A DNA stretch of 64,000 nucleotides from an uncultured Lachnospiraceae bacterium (GCA_910586755.1 CAJUJM010000038.1:1-64000), one strand, 5' to 3'; counted from the first letter of the stretch, positions 6,698 to 16,092 are shown. Notes: a model not told the origin generated them from the sequence alone. Translations and numbers: made by a program.

Positions 6698-6707
6698 TTG
6701 TATACAT
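6698..6707 (-). promoter_or_regulatory. GntR operator upstream of its own gene
   Basis: TTGTATACAT differs by one base from the TTGTATACAA site at 5133-5142 and lies 28 bases before the GntR start codon. Confidence 0.55.
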
Positions 6708-6729
6708 ATCAATGATATTACATACAAAC

Positions 6730-7128
6730 TTATTTGGCAAGTGCAAAATATCGGATGATGTCCTTTCTGGTGACAATTCCAATTAAATTATTCTGATCAT
6801 CCACCACCGGAACAAAATTTTGATTTAATGCCTTGTCTATCAGCTCCTCCATGGTGGTTTCCACGTGAACCGGCTCATAGTCATTTCGACGGCTGATAAC
6901 GGTTACCGGAATTTTTTCTGATTCTTTTAGATTTAAGTTCAGTTTATTTTTAATATCCCACAAAAGATCTCCCTCAGTAATGGTTCCTATGTATTTTCCT
7001 GCCCGGTTTATCATGGGAATACAGGAATAGCGGCGGTGCTCCATCTTTTCCATGGCCTGACGCAAGCTGTCATCCTGATAAATATATGCAATATCCTTTT
7101 TGGGTGTCAGAAAAAACAAAATATTCAA
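6730..7128 (-). CDS. CBS-domain pair protein
   Basis: The protein has 132 residues and consists of two CBS motifs. The first is about residues 8-60 (DSLRQAMEKMEHRRYSCIPMINRAGKYIG, a run typical of CBS) and the second about 72-128 (ELIDKALNQNFVPVVDDQNNLIGIVTRKDIIRY). Such stand-alone modules bind adenine nucleotides and act as energy or ligand sensors. The start is TTG 7128 with GGAGGAAG nine bases upstream; the longer frame would begin inside the ribosome binding site. MNILFFLTPK is a start I recall from Lachnospiraceae CBS proteins. Partner unknown. It precedes the GntR gene in the same direction with a 60-base gap. Confidence 0.85.
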   Translation of the reverse strand: MNILFFLTPKKDIAYIYQDDSLRQAMEKMEHRRYSCIPMINRAGKYIGTITEGDLLWDIKNKLNLNLKESEKIPVTVISRRNDYEPVHVETTMEELIDKALNQNFVPVVDDQNNLIGIVTRKDIIRYFALAK

Positions 7129-7148
7129 ATTTCTTCCTCCAGTCACTG

Positions 7149-7302
7149 TTTTATTTTCCCAGGCAGCGAGCCAAGCAGCCGCGCTTGCGCGGATATTTGG
7201 CTATCGCAGCCCAGACGAGATATCGCCGTAAAATACGGCAGAAAATCCTGTGCCAATTTCGAGTATTTTTCAAACACGCTCTAGTATAGCACAGGATTTT
7301 CT
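7149..7302 (+). repeat. Structured intergenic repeat (family shared with 55634-55684)
   Basis: The first 50 bases (7149-7198) are about 80% identical to the reverse complement of 55634-55684, with GCAGCCGCG in both. Behind them lie a small hairpin GCCGTA-aaa-TACGGC (7225-7239) and a perfect 14-bp inverted repeat (7240-7253 with 7289-7302). The segment fills the whole gap between the CBS and M23 genes. It may serve as the terminator of the sporulation pair on the minus strand, although no long T run follows. Confidence 0.5.
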
Positions 7303-7308
7303 AATTTT

Positions 7309-8106
7309 CTACTCCATAAAATCTACCGGATCTACCGGAGCTCCCTGGTGGGTCAGCTCTACGTAAACACTGCTGCCTTCTATGCAGTAATATTTTGTAG
7401 GCTCCGCCACATATCCCAGCACCTGCCCTTTTTCCAGATAGTCCCCGGTCTCCGCCTGAACCTCTTTTAGCTGGCCGCAGGTTATGCTGTAATTATTTCC
7501 CAAATCCAGGACCACATAGCTGCCGATTTCTTCATTAGCTCCTACAGCAGCTACCTTGGCATCTGCCGGCGACTTTACCGGAGTGCTGACCTCTCCCTGA
7601 ATCACAATCCCCGGATTGCATTTATACTGATCCAGGGTGGGGAAATAGATAGTGGAATCCATACTGTAATCTAGAAGAATGTTTCCTTCCACCGGCCAGA
7701 CCATACGGCTGTTTTCCGTAAAGTTTAAATTTACGGCAGCAGCGGCTCCCTGGCCTGCGCCTGCAGGCGCTGCATCAATCTTTTGCTCTGTTTTTGTCCC
7801 GCCGGATGCCGGAGTTTTCCCGGCTGGCTGAGATTCTTTTCTGGTATTTTCAGCCAGCTGACTAGAGTTTTCCGATTCTCTGGCATTGGATGGTCCTGCC
7901 ACCTGTACCTTTGTCTCAGGAGGGTCTGCCCTTTTTTCTGCAATCTCTCCCTGGGATTCTCCCATTTGTAAGTAGGGCGTTTCTTCCGCTCCATTTCCTC
8001 TGTGGATGGTCATGGTTCCTGCTGCAGCTACTATAGTCAACAGGCCCAGCACCATCATGACAAGGACTAATTTATCCTTGAACAGTTTATTTGCTCTCTC
8101 TTTCAC
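7309..8106 (-). CDS. M23-like peptidase-fold protein, SpoIIQ-type, probably inactive
   Basis: A 265-residue bitopic membrane protein. It has a short Lys/Arg-rich cytoplasmic start, one membrane helix (about 12-33), a low-complexity Gln/Pro/Ala linker to about 125, then a LytM/M23 fold (about 140-265). Zinc ligands of active M23 enzymes (HxxxD and HxH) are not evident: the first region reads NPGIVIQGEV and the last VYVELTHQGAPVDP. This is the situation in SpoIIQ-type proteins, which act as scaffolds across the forespore membrane. Start GTG 8106 is chosen for the GAGGTGA ribosome binding site. It lies 40 bases after the SpoIID-like gene, so the pair is probably one sporulation operon involved in engulfment. 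Confidence 0.75.
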   Translation of the reverse strand: MKERANKLFKDKLVLVMMVLGLLTIVAAAGTMTIHRGNGAEETPYLQMGESQGEIAEKRADPPETKVQVAGPSNARESENSSQLAENTRKESQPAGKTPASGGTKTEQKIDAAPAGAGQGAAAAVNLNFTENSRMVWPVEGNILLDYSMDSTIYFPTLDQYKCNPGIVIQGEVSTPVKSPADAKVAAVGANEEIGSYVVLDLGNNYSITCGQLKEVQAETGDYLEKGQVLGYVAEPTKYYCIEGSSVYVELTHQGAPVDPVDFME

Positions 8107-8146
8107 GTTTATCACCTCGGTACTATTCTTACCAAACCGAAGCGAC

Positions 8147-9064
8147 TTATTCAGAAATTAAAACAATATTTTTATAATAATATTCCAGAATGTCCTGGGC
8201 CGTCCAGCCTTCCTTTGCTTTTACATTTCCTCCATACTGAGAGAGGCCGTAGCCATGTCCGATTCCGGAGGAAATAGCCCGCACACCGCCCTCGTATTCT
8301 TCAATGGAAAAATCCGGAGACTGGAGTCCCAAAGCGTATTGAACCTTGTCGCCGCCGTATACCATAGATCCTATCTGAATTTCTTCCACATAGCCTGCAT
8401 GATCCCTGGATACCACCTGGACGCAGCCCGGAACCATATCTGCTGTTACGGACTCTCCTTCCGGTATAGCGCTTAAAAGCCCTGCAAATTCTTCCTTTGA
8501 CCATGTAACCACCTGTAAATATCCATCTGCTTCCACATCCCGGCCGCTGTCCACACTGGTCAGATATGGGTGATAAGTGTCTCCGGGACGGGTCTTTCCG
8601 GCGCTGGCCCTGCAAAACAGCGGATCGATCAGTTCTCCATTCCAGGTTACCACCGTCCCTGTTGTTTCTTTTGCCGCCGACTCCATTTTCTTATAATATT
8701 CTACAAACCGATCTGTACCCCACAGAGCTTTTAACTGCTCTTCCTCCAAAAAATCCAAATCCAGGGCAGATTCGGCAATTTCTGTTTCATCCCCCATCTG
8801 CTTTCTGATATAGGTTCTGGCCAGAATTGCCTGGGCTTTTAATACCTCCGGCTCGTAATCTGCCGGTATCTGTCTGGCAATCACACCGGGAAGGTAATCC
8901 TCCAAATCCACATAACCGCCCTCCCCCCTGTCCAGATAAATTCTTCGTCCCGACTGCCCCGGTTCTCTGTGCTGCCCCGCAGCCGCAGTCCCACTGACAG
9001 CTAAAGTAATAATGTAGGGGAAAAGAAAGCTGATCAAAATGGCTGTTCCGATTTTTTTTTTCAT
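8147..9064 (-). CDS. spoIID: SpoIID/LytB-domain protein (stage II sporulation protein D-like)
   Basis: A 305-residue protein with one N-terminal membrane anchor (about 5-27), then a SpoIID domain: YLPGVIARQIPADYEPEVLK with AQAILARTYI, RASAGKTRPG, and the C-terminal GHGYGLSQYGG motif. SpoIID is a lytic transglycosylase that thins septal peptidoglycan during engulfment. In Bacillus SpoIID the catalytic glutamate lies in a G/SEMP motif; here that place reads RQIP, so the acid is a glutamine. Either this Clostridia branch uses another residue or the protein is structural. It is co-directional with the M23-like gene downstream. SpoIID paralogues are common, so the exact gene symbol is tentative. 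Confidence 0.8.
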   Translation of the reverse strand: MKKKIGTAILISFLFPYIITLAVSGTAAAGQHREPGQSGRRIYLDRGEGGYVDLEDYLPGVIARQIPADYEPEVLKAQAILARTYIRKQMGDETEIAESALDLDFLEEEQLKALWGTDRFVEYYKKMESAAKETTGTVVTWNGELIDPLFCRASAGKTRPGDTYHPYLTSVDSGRDVEADGYLQVVTWSKEEFAGLLSAIPEGESVTADMVPGCVQVVSRDHAGYVEEIQIGSMVYGGDKVQYALGLQSPDFSIEEYEGGVRAISSGIGHGYGLSQYGGNVKAKEGWTAQDILEYYYKNIVLISE

Positions 9065-9152
9065 TCTGCCCTGAACCTCCCGATTTCTCTGTAACTAATA
9101 TATGTTTAGAACAGACAAGTCATGCGAAAAATCAGGAATGAAAAGCAGCCTG

Positions 9153-10046
9153 TTAAAGATCAAACAGAGAGAGCTGGGTAATCTGATAGGGTTTCTGGTA
9201 AGCGTGGATAATATCTTTCATCTGATATAGAATACCATATTTCTCACATCTTTCTGAGAACACCTGCCAAAGCCGTTTTGCATTGGGGCTTATACACACA
9301 TATTGGTTGCCGTATTTTTTCATATATTTCTCCGGGAGACGTTTTTCCGGATAAATCTCCTTCAGCCTGTCAAAGTACCACTCCCGCTGATTGGCCCGCA
9401 GCGTCATACCAAAGGACGGGTAAATAAATTTTGCTCCCGCCTCCCTGGCCCTTTCGATTACTGCACATACATTTTCCTCGCTGTCCTCTATCCAGGGAAG
9501 CACAGGCATAAGAAGGATTCCGGCAAATATCCCGGCTTCTGAAAGGCGCGCCACAGCTTCTAAACGTCTGGAAGGAGAAGGAGCCGCAGGTTCCAAAAGT
9601 CCTGCCAGCCCTTCGTCCGGAGTCGTAACCGTAATTTTTACCAACACCGGAGAGTGTTCCAGAATACTGGAGTAAATATCCTGATCCCGCAAAATCAAAT
9701 CGCTTTTCGTGGCAATGGCGGCTCCAAAACCAAAAGCATCCACAAGTTCTAAGGCATGGCGGGTCAGAAGAAGGTGCTTTTCCAAAGGGTTATATGGGTC
9801 GCTCATGGCTCCGGTTCCTACTACCCCGGTTTTGACCTTGCGCCGCAAATCATCCCGGATAATCTGCAGGGCATCTTTTTTTACTTTAACTTCATCAAAA
9901 TTTTTAATCTGGTAGCAGTCAGAACGGCTGTCGCAGTAAATGCATCCGTGACAGCAGCCCTTATAGATGTTCATATTGTAGTCGATCCCAAACCACTCTC
10001 TGGATTTGGTTTTGGTTACAATGGTTTTCGCATCAATGTATTCCAT
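9153..10046 (-). CDS. SPL-like radical SAM protein
   Basis: A 297-residue radical SAM protein with the cluster motif C31-x3-C35-x2-C38 (CCHGCIYC). The following sequence (VVGTGAMSDPYNPLE, ATKSDLILRD, VKITVTTPDE, LLMPVLPWIEDSEEN) is typical of the spore-photoproduct-lyase-like / Rv2578c family of uncharacterised radical SAM enzymes. True SplB proteins have a different C-terminal region, so repair of spore photoproduct should not be assumed. Start ATG 10046 has GGAGATTTT just before it; nine further upstream codons lack a ribosome binding site. It ends with LSLFDL and stands alone between spoIID and glgP. Confidence 0.8.
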   Translation of the reverse strand: MEYIDAKTIVTKTKSREWFGIDYNMNIYKGCCHGCIYCDSRSDCYQIKNFDEVKVKKDALQIIRDDLRRKVKTGVVGTGAMSDPYNPLEKHLLLTRHALELVDAFGFGAAIATKSDLILRDQDIYSSILEHSPVLVKITVTTPDEGLAGLLEPAAPSPSRRLEAVARLSEAGIFAGILLMPVLPWIEDSEENVCAVIERAREAGAKFIYPSFGMTLRANQREWYFDRLKEIYPEKRLPEKYMKKYGNQYVCISPNAKRLWQVFSERCEKYGILYQMKDIIHAYQKPYQITQLSLFDL

Positions 10047-10070
10047 AAAATCTCCACTCTTATAAAAAGG

Positions 10071-10125
10071 CAAGGGGACGCCGCAAAACGAAACCTTCTC
10101 ATTTCATTTTGCGGACATCCCCTTG
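10071..10125 (-). repeat. Hairpin repeat copy A (AAGGGGATG...CAAAATGAAA family)
   Basis: Inverted arms 10071-10093 and 10102-10125 surround an 8-base loop. The few mismatches become G-U pairs in minus-strand RNA, so the element seems maintained as minus-strand RNA structure. It lies just after the glgP stop and is followed by CCTTTTTATA, so it could work as the glgP terminator. Related copies are at 41044, 44718 and 51953. Confidence 0.75.
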
Positions 10126-10136
10126 CAATAAGAACC

Positions 10137-12590
10137 TTACAGCTCTACTTTTACCTTATCTAATTTCCAAATATCCTTTATATATTCCTCAATGGTTCTG
10201 TCAGAGGTAAATTTTCCGGCACAGGCTACGTTTAAGATAGCAGCCTTTGCCCACCACTTCTCATTGCGGTAAGCCTTGTCGATCTTATCGTGGGCCTCTG
10301 CATAGGAACAGAAGTCTTTTAAGATAAAGTAGCGGTCTGCCTTGTCGCTGGACTGAGTGTTCAGCAGAGAATTATAAATCGGGCGGAACAGCTCCGGATC
10401 CTGAGGTGAATAATAGCCGTTAATCAGCTGCATCAGTACCCGGCGAATCTCCTGATTGTTGTTAAAGATATCCATAGGATGGTATCCGCCGTTATTCTCG
10501 TAATTAATCACCTCGTCAGAGGACATACCAAAAATAAATGCGTATTCTTCGCCCACTTCTTCTACGATCTCAACATTTGCACCGTCCATGGTCCCTAAGG
10601 TCAGGGCTCCGTTCAACATCAGCTTCATGTTTCCGGTACCGGATGCCTCTTTGCTGGCAGTGGAAATCTGTTCGCTGACATCTGCAGCGGCGAAGATCAT
10701 CTCTGCGTTGGATACACGGTAATCCTCAATAAATACAACTTTGATCTTTCCGTTAATGGTTTTATCGTTGTTAATCACATCAGCCACGGAATTAATCAGC
10801 TTAATGGTCAGCTTTGCCACCTGATAGCCTGCTGCAGCCTTGGCGCCAAAGATAAAGGTTCTGGGAACCATATCCATATTGGGGTCATCCTTTAACTGAT
10901 TGTACAGATACATTACATGAAGGATATTCAGCAGCTGACGCTTATATTCGTGAAGGCGTTTTACCTGCACATCAAAGATGGAGCGGGGATCTACATCAAT
11001 ATTATTGTGCTCCTTGATGTATTTTGCCAAACGCACCTTATTCTGGTACTTGATGTTCATAAACTCCTGCTGGCATCTTGGATCATCTGCATAAACAGAC
11101 AGTTTCTTAATATGAGGCAGGTTGGTGATCCACTCGTCGCCGATCTTGTCCGTTACCCAGTCTGCAAGCAGGGGGTTGCCGTGAAGCAGGAATCTTCTCT
11201 GGGTGATACCGTTGGTCTTATTGTTGAATTTATCCGGCATCATCTGATAGAAATCTTTTAACTCCTGATTCTTTAAAATTTCGGTGTGGAGTCTTGCAAC
11301 GCCATTTACAGAGAAGCTGCCGGCAATGGCCAGGTGGGCCATCTTAACCTGCCCGTCATAGATAATGGCCATCTTGCGAACTTTCTCGTGATTCCCCGGA
11401 TAAGCAGCCTCAATAGCGGCAATAAAACGGCGGTTAATCTCCTCAATAATCTGATAAATTCTGGGAAGCAGTCTGGAGAACAGCTCAATGGGCCATTTTT
11501 CCAAAGCCTCTGCCATGATCGTGTGGTTGGTATAAGCACAGGTCTTGGTGGTAACTTCCCAGGCTTCCTCCCAGCTCAAATCATAATTGTCTAATAAAAT
11601 TCTCATCAACTCTGCAACTGCAACCGTAGGATGAGTATCATTTAACTGGAACACATTCTTCTCGTGGAACTTGCGGACATCGTCGTGATGCTCCATATAC
11701 TTGGCAACGGCGCGCTGCACGCTGGCAGAAATAAAGAAATACTGCTGGCGCAGGCGCAGCTCTTTACCTGCATAATGGTTGTCGTTAGGATACAGAACCT
11801 CTACAATCGTCTTTGCCAGGTTCTCCTGCTCCACTGCCTTCTGATAGTTACCCCGGTCAAACTCGTCCAGGCGGAATACTTCCATAGGCTGTGCGTCCCA
11901 GACCCGCAAGGTATTGACTACATTGTTGCCGTAACCCACAATGGGCATATCATAGGGAACTGCTATAACAGACTGGTATCCCTTCTGCACAAAGCGGTTT
12001 CTCTTGCCGTCCCACTCAGAGGCTACATAACCTCCAAACTTAACTTCGGTAGAATACTCAGCCCGGCGCACCTCAAAGGGGTTACCGTTCTTTAACCAGT
12101 CGTCAGGAACTTCTCTCTGGAAGCCGTTCTCGATTTTCTGTTTGAACATACCGTAGCGATAACGGATACCGCAGCCGTATGCCGGATATCCTAAAGTTGC
12201 AAGGGAGTCTAAAAAGCAGGCAGCCAGACGGCCTAAACCGCCGTTTCCAAGAGCTGCATCCGGCTCCTGATCCTCAATGACATTTAAATCCAGTCCGAGC
12301 TCTTCTAACACTTCCTTGATCTCTTTTTGGGCACAGATATTGATGATATTATTACCCAGAGCCCGTCCCATTAAAAACTCCATGGAAAGATAGTAAACGG
12401 TCTTTGCATCCTCTTTCTCATATACCTTGTGGGTGGCAATCCACTCGTCGATGATAACATCCTTTACAGCATAGGAAACTGCCTGAAACATCTGTTCCTG
12501 GGTTGCATCCTCCACATTCTTGCGGAACAGGTTCTTTACGTTGTAAATGACTGATTTCTTAAAAGTCTCCTTATCAAATCCCTGATTCAT
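10137..12590 (-). CDS. glgP: Glycogen/starch phosphorylase
   Basis: An 817-residue GT35 phosphorylase that releases glucose-1-phosphate from alpha-1,4-glucans. It has EPDAALGNGGLGRLAACFLD near the N-terminus, NDTHPTVAVAELMRIL in the middle, and the PLP-binding Lys656 in EASGTGNMKLMLNGALT, followed by GTMDGANVEI. Length is normal for the family. ATG 12590 follows an AGGAGG. It is a monocistronic gene between ileS (22 bases upstream, same strand) and the radical SAM gene. The repeat hairpin 12 bases after the stop probably ends the transcript. No other glycogen genes are in the window. Confidence 0.97.
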   Translation of the reverse strand: MNQGFDKETFKKSVIYNVKNLFRKNVEDATQEQMFQAVSYAVKDVIIDEWIATHKVYEKEDAKTVYYLSMEFLMGRALGNNIINICAQKEIKEVLEELGLDLNVIEDQEPDAALGNGGLGRLAACFLDSLATLGYPAYGCGIRYRYGMFKQKIENGFQREVPDDWLKNGNPFEVRRAEYSTEVKFGGYVASEWDGKRNRFVQKGYQSVIAVPYDMPIVGYGNNVVNTLRVWDAQPMEVFRLDEFDRGNYQKAVEQENLAKTIVEVLYPNDNHYAGKELRLRQQYFFISASVQRAVAKYMEHHDDVRKFHEKNVFQLNDTHPTVAVAELMRILLDNYDLSWEEAWEVTTKTCAYTNHTIMAEALEKWPIELFSRLLPRIYQIIEEINRRFIAAIEAAYPGNHEKVRKMAIIYDGQVKMAHLAIAGSFSVNGVARLHTEILKNQELKDFYQMMPDKFNNKTNGITQRRFLLHGNPLLADWVTDKIGDEWITNLPHIKKLSVYADDPRCQQEFMNIKYQNKVRLAKYIKEHNNIDVDPRSIFDVQVKRLHEYKRQLLNILHVMYLYNQLKDDPNMDMVPRTFIFGAKAAAGYQVAKLTIKLINSVADVINNDKTINGKIKVVFIEDYRVSNAEMIFAAADVSEQISTASKEASGTGNMKLMLNGALTLGTMDGANVEIVEEVGEEYAFIFGMSSDEVINYENNGGYHPMDIFNNNQEIRRVLMQLINGYYSPQDPELFRPIYNSLLNTQSSDKADRYFILKDFCSYAEAHDKIDKAYRNEKWWAKAAILNVACAGKFTSDRTIEEYIKDIWKLDKVKVEL

Positions 12591-12611
12591 GAATACTTAA
12601 CCTCCTAATTT

Positions 12612-15600
12612 TCAGCCGGTAATTTTTTCAACGCCCAGCATGACTTTCTCACCATTAATATTCCATTCCTTGGCATATCCGCCCATCTGTCCCACGGAAA
12701 TGTAATCCGCCATAACCTCGCCTTTGATCTGGTCGCCGTGAGTCTTTAACAAATCCGCAATCTTATCGTTCTCATCCTGGAATACCCGGATGTGATCCAT
12801 AACCTCAAATCCAGCTTCCTTACGCATGGTCTGAATCTTGCTGATCAGTTCTCTTACAAAGCCTTCCTCAATCAGCTGAGGGGTTAAATTGGTGTCCAGG
12901 ACTACTGTTACATAGTTGTCCTTTTCTGTTACAAATCCTTCCTTCTGAGCCATGTCAATCAGCAGATCTTCTGCGGTTAATACGACTTCTGTCCCGTCAA
13001 AGGTAAAGGTCAAAGCTCCCTTTTCGTTTAAGGTATCCATTGCCTCATTGCCGTCTACGGACTGAAGGGCCTGGCGGATAGCGCCTAACTGTTTCCCGTA
13101 CTTGGGACCCACAGTCTTTAACTGGGGTTTGAAAGAATAGGACGTAAACTCCCGGACATCATCCGTAAATTCCACGGCCTTTACATTCAGCTCATCCTCA
13201 ATAATATCCTGATAAAACTGAGACAGGGCATGGTCTGCCTTTACATACATCCTGGCGATAGGCTGACGGTTCTTGATATTGGCGGTATTTCTGGCGGCCC
13301 GTCCCAGGACTACTACCTTTAATACCTGATCCATATCTGCTTCCAGCTTCTCATCGATCCACTCTTCCTTTACCACCGGGAAATCACACAGATGGATGCT
13401 TTCGGGAGCAGTCTTATCAATGCTTCTTACCAGGTTCTGGTAAATGTCCTCGGTCATAAACGGAATCATGGGAGCAGCGGTCTTGGCCATGGTGACTAAG
13501 GCGGTGTAAAGGGTCATGTAGGCGTTGATTTTATCCTGTTCCATTCCCTTTGCCCAGAAACGTTCCCGGCTTCTTCTTACATACCAGTTGCTCATGTCAT
13601 CTGTAAATTCCTGAAGGGCTCTTGCCGCCTCGGGAATCCGGTAGTTGTCAAGGTGGCCGTCCACTGCCTTCACCATAGAGTTTACCTTAGAAAGCAGCCA
13701 TTTATCCATAACCGGTAATTTCTCATATTCCAGGTTGTACTTGGTGGCGTCAAAGTTGTCAATGTTGGCATATAGCACAAAGAATGCGTAAGTATTCCAG
13801 AGGGTTCCCATAAACTTTCTCTGGCCCTCCATAACAGCCTTGCCGTGGAACCGGTTGGGCAGCCAGGGCGCGCTGTTGATATAGAAATACCAGCGGATGG
13901 CATCTGCGCCGTAAGTCTCCAGAGCCTCAAAGGGATCTACCGCATTGCCTTTACTCTTGCTCATCTTCTGTCCGTTTTCATCCTGGATATGGCCCAAAAC
14001 AATTACATTCTCGTAAGGAGCTTTGTTAAAGAGCAAAGTAGACTCTGCCAGCAAAGAGTAAAACCAGCCTCTGGTCTGATCTACGGCCTCAGAGATAAAC
14101 TGTGCCGGGAACTGAGACTCAAATAATTCTTTATTTTCAAACGGATAATGGTGCTGTGCAAACGGCATGGCGCCGGAGTCGAACCAGCAGTCGATTACCT
14201 CTGGAACCCGGTGCATCTCTTTGCCGCAATCCGGACAGGTAATGGTTACCTTATCAATAAAGGGCCTGTGAAGCTCTACGCCGCCTTCCGGGTAATTGCT
14301 GCTCATAGCCTTTAACTCTTCCCGGCTGCCGATGGCGTGCTGTTTCCCGCACTCACATTCCCAGATATTTAGGGGAGTGCCCCAGTAACGGTTTCTGGAA
14401 ATTCCCCAGTCCTGAATATTTTCCAGCCAGTCGCCGAAACGGCCTTTGCCGATGGATTCCGGGATCCAGTTGATCGTATTGTTATTGCGGATCAGATCCT
14501 CTTTTACCGCGGTCATCTTAATGAACCAGGATTCTCTTGCATAGTAAATCAAAGGTGTTCCACACCGCCAGCAATGAGGATAGCTGTGCTCGAATTTAGG
14601 CGCGGAGAAGAGAAGCCCCTTCTTATCCAAATCCTCTAATACCATGGGATCCGCCTTTTTGCAGAATACTCCCGCATAGGAAGTTTCCGCTGTCATTTCG
14701 CCCTTGCCGTCTACCAGCTGAACAAAGGGCAGATCGTATTTGCGTCCTACATTGGCGTCATCCTCGCCAAAGGCAGGGGCAATGTGTACCACGCCGGTAC
14801 CGTCGGTTAAGGTTACGTAGGTGTCGCAGGTTACGTAAAATGCTTTTTTGCGCTGCTTTTCGCACAAGCCCAGGGCAAAGTCAAATAAGGGTTCATACTC
14901 TTTAAACTCCAGATCTTTTCCCTTGTAAGTCTCTATAACCTGGTAAGCCGGTTTGTCAGAATCTTTGTCTGCCAGAGGGCCCAGTACGGTATCGCACAAA
15001 GCCTTGGCCAGATAGTAAACATTCCCGTCTGCAGCATTTACCTTTACGTAATCCTCATTGGGATTTACACACAGAGCCACATTGCTGGGCAGAGTCCAGG
15101 GGGTGGTAGTCCAGGCCAGAATATAGGCATCCTCGCCTTTTACCTTAAACCGGGCAATAGCGGAACGTTCTTTTACATCCTTATAACCCTGAGCCACCTC
15201 ATGGGAGGATAAAGGAGTGCCGCAGCGGGGACAGTAGGGTACGATCTTAAAGCCCTTGTACAGCAGTCCTTTTTCCCAGATCTGCTTTAATGCCCACCAC
15301 TCAGACTCAATGTAATTGTCATGATAGGTAACATAGGGGTCGTCCATGTCCGCCCAGAAACCAACGGTCACGGAGAAATCCTCCCACATTCCCTTGTATT
15401 TCCAGACGCTTTCCTTGCAGTGACTGATAAAGGGTTCCAGACCGTACTCCTCGATCTGCTCTTTTCCGTCCAGCCCCAGCATCCTCTCTACTTCCAATTC
15501 CACCGGAAGTCCGTGGGTGTCCCATCCCGCCTTTCGGGGAACCATGTAGCCCTTCATGGTGCGGTATCTGGGGATCATGTCCTTGATAACCCGGGTCAAT

Positions 15601-15776
15601 ACATGGCCGATGTGGGGTTTTCCGTTAGCCGTAGGCGGGCCGTCATAAAATACGTAGGGAGTACCCTCTCTGCGGCTGTCAATACTCTTCTTAAAAATGT
15701 CTTCGTCTTTCCAAAACTTCTCAATCTTCTTTTCGCGTTCTACAAAGTTCATATTTGTAGAAACTTTCTCATACAT
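12612..15776 (-). CDS. ileS: Isoleucyl-tRNA synthetase, type 2 (eukaryote-like)
   Basis: A 1054-residue class I synthetase charging tRNA-Ile. The HIGH motif is at 55-58 (KPHIGHV) and KMSKSKG is in the second half. The editing (CP1) domain has GWDTHGLPVE and TWTTTPWTLPSN. Zinc-type CPRCGTPL, CWRCGTPL and CPDCGKEM pairs are present. The anticodon-binding region and long C-terminal tail lack the bacterial C-terminal zinc finger. This is the longer eukaryote-like class, often mupirocin-tolerant. ATG 15776 has GGAGGAAG directly upstream; six extra in-frame codons are excluded. Expression is controlled by the T-box leader at 15840-16086. Confidence 0.97.
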   Translation of the reverse strand: MYEKVSTNMNFVEREKKIEKFWKDEDIFKKSIDSRREGTPYVFYDGPPTANGKPHIGHVLTRVIKDMIPRYRTMKGYMVPRKAGWDTHGLPVELEVERMLGLDGKEQIEEYGLEPFISHCKESVWKYKGMWEDFSVTVGFWADMDDPYVTYHDNYIESEWWALKQIWEKGLLYKGFKIVPYCPRCGTPLSSHEVAQGYKDVKERSAIARFKVKGEDAYILAWTTTPWTLPSNVALCVNPNEDYVKVNAADGNVYYLAKALCDTVLGPLADKDSDKPAYQVIETYKGKDLEFKEYEPLFDFALGLCEKQRKKAFYVTCDTYVTLTDGTGVVHIAPAFGEDDANVGRKYDLPFVQLVDGKGEMTAETSYAGVFCKKADPMVLEDLDKKGLLFSAPKFEHSYPHCWRCGTPLIYYARESWFIKMTAVKEDLIRNNNTINWIPESIGKGRFGDWLENIQDWGISRNRYWGTPLNIWECECGKQHAIGSREELKAMSSNYPEGGVELHRPFIDKVTITCPDCGKEMHRVPEVIDCWFDSGAMPFAQHHYPFENKELFESQFPAQFISEAVDQTRGWFYSLLAESTLLFNKAPYENVIVLGHIQDENGQKMSKSKGNAVDPFEALETYGADAIRWYFYINSAPWLPNRFHGKAVMEGQRKFMGTLWNTYAFFVLYANIDNFDATKYNLEYEKLPVMDKWLLSKVNSMVKAVDGHLDNYRIPEAARALQEFTDDMSNWYVRRSRERFWAKGMEQDKINAYMTLYTALVTMAKTAAPMIPFMTEDIYQNLVRSIDKTAPESIHLCDFPVVKEEWIDEKLEADMDQVLKVVVLGRAARNTANIKNRQPIARMYVKADHALSQFYQDIIEDELNVKAVEFTDDVREFTSYSFKPQLKTVGPKYGKQLGAIRQALQSVDGNEAMDTLNEKGALTFTFDGTEVVLTAEDLLIDMAQKEGFVTEKDNYVTVVLDTNLTPQLIEEGFVRELISKIQTMRKEAGFEVMDHIRVFQDENDKIADLLKTHGDQIKGEVMADYISVGQMGGYAKEWNINGEKVMLGVEKITG

Positions 15777-15839
15777 GGCGCTTCCTCCAATCAAATGAAC
15801 TTGTCGTGCAGAAAACCGGGACGAAAATCTTCCTTAAAA

Positions 15840-16086
15840 ATGAAAAACGCCCCATCCCGCATAGGGACGAAGCAAATCTTCGCTGTACCACCCATTTTCT
15901 GCATACTGTTATATGAGTTCCCGATAACGTAGGAAATACGGCTTAACCTACAGCAAATTTGCTCTCAGCCAGCAACTCCGGAGTGATTTTGGGAACTGTC
16001 CTACTGGCGCCGGTCTCTCACCATCTCCGGCTCGCTTTGGCGTTTGGGCAGCCTTACTGTCTCCATCTCAGTCTTTTTATATGGCG
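15840..16086 (-). promoter_or_regulatory. T-box riboswitch, isoleucine, of ileS
   Basis: The minus-strand leader contains the T-box sequence GGGTGGTACAGCGAAG, then an intrinsic terminator CGTCCCTATGCGGGATGGGGCG followed by TTTTT (around 15842-15868). Upstream is a stem I region with AGTAAGGCTGCCC. A candidate Ile specifier codon ATC is at 15987-15985 (CAAAATCACTCC). Uncharged tRNA-Ile would pair with the specifier and the antiterminator bulge and allow read-through into ileS. The specifier position is my reading and less certain than the T-box itself. Confidence 0.92.
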
Positions 16087-16092
16087 ACTACT

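Noticed and set aside
9153..10046. Spore photoproduct lyase SplB
   Set aside because: The cluster motif fits, but the C-terminal half matches the broader SPL-like radical SAM family. The SplB-specific Cys and surroundings are not recognisable.
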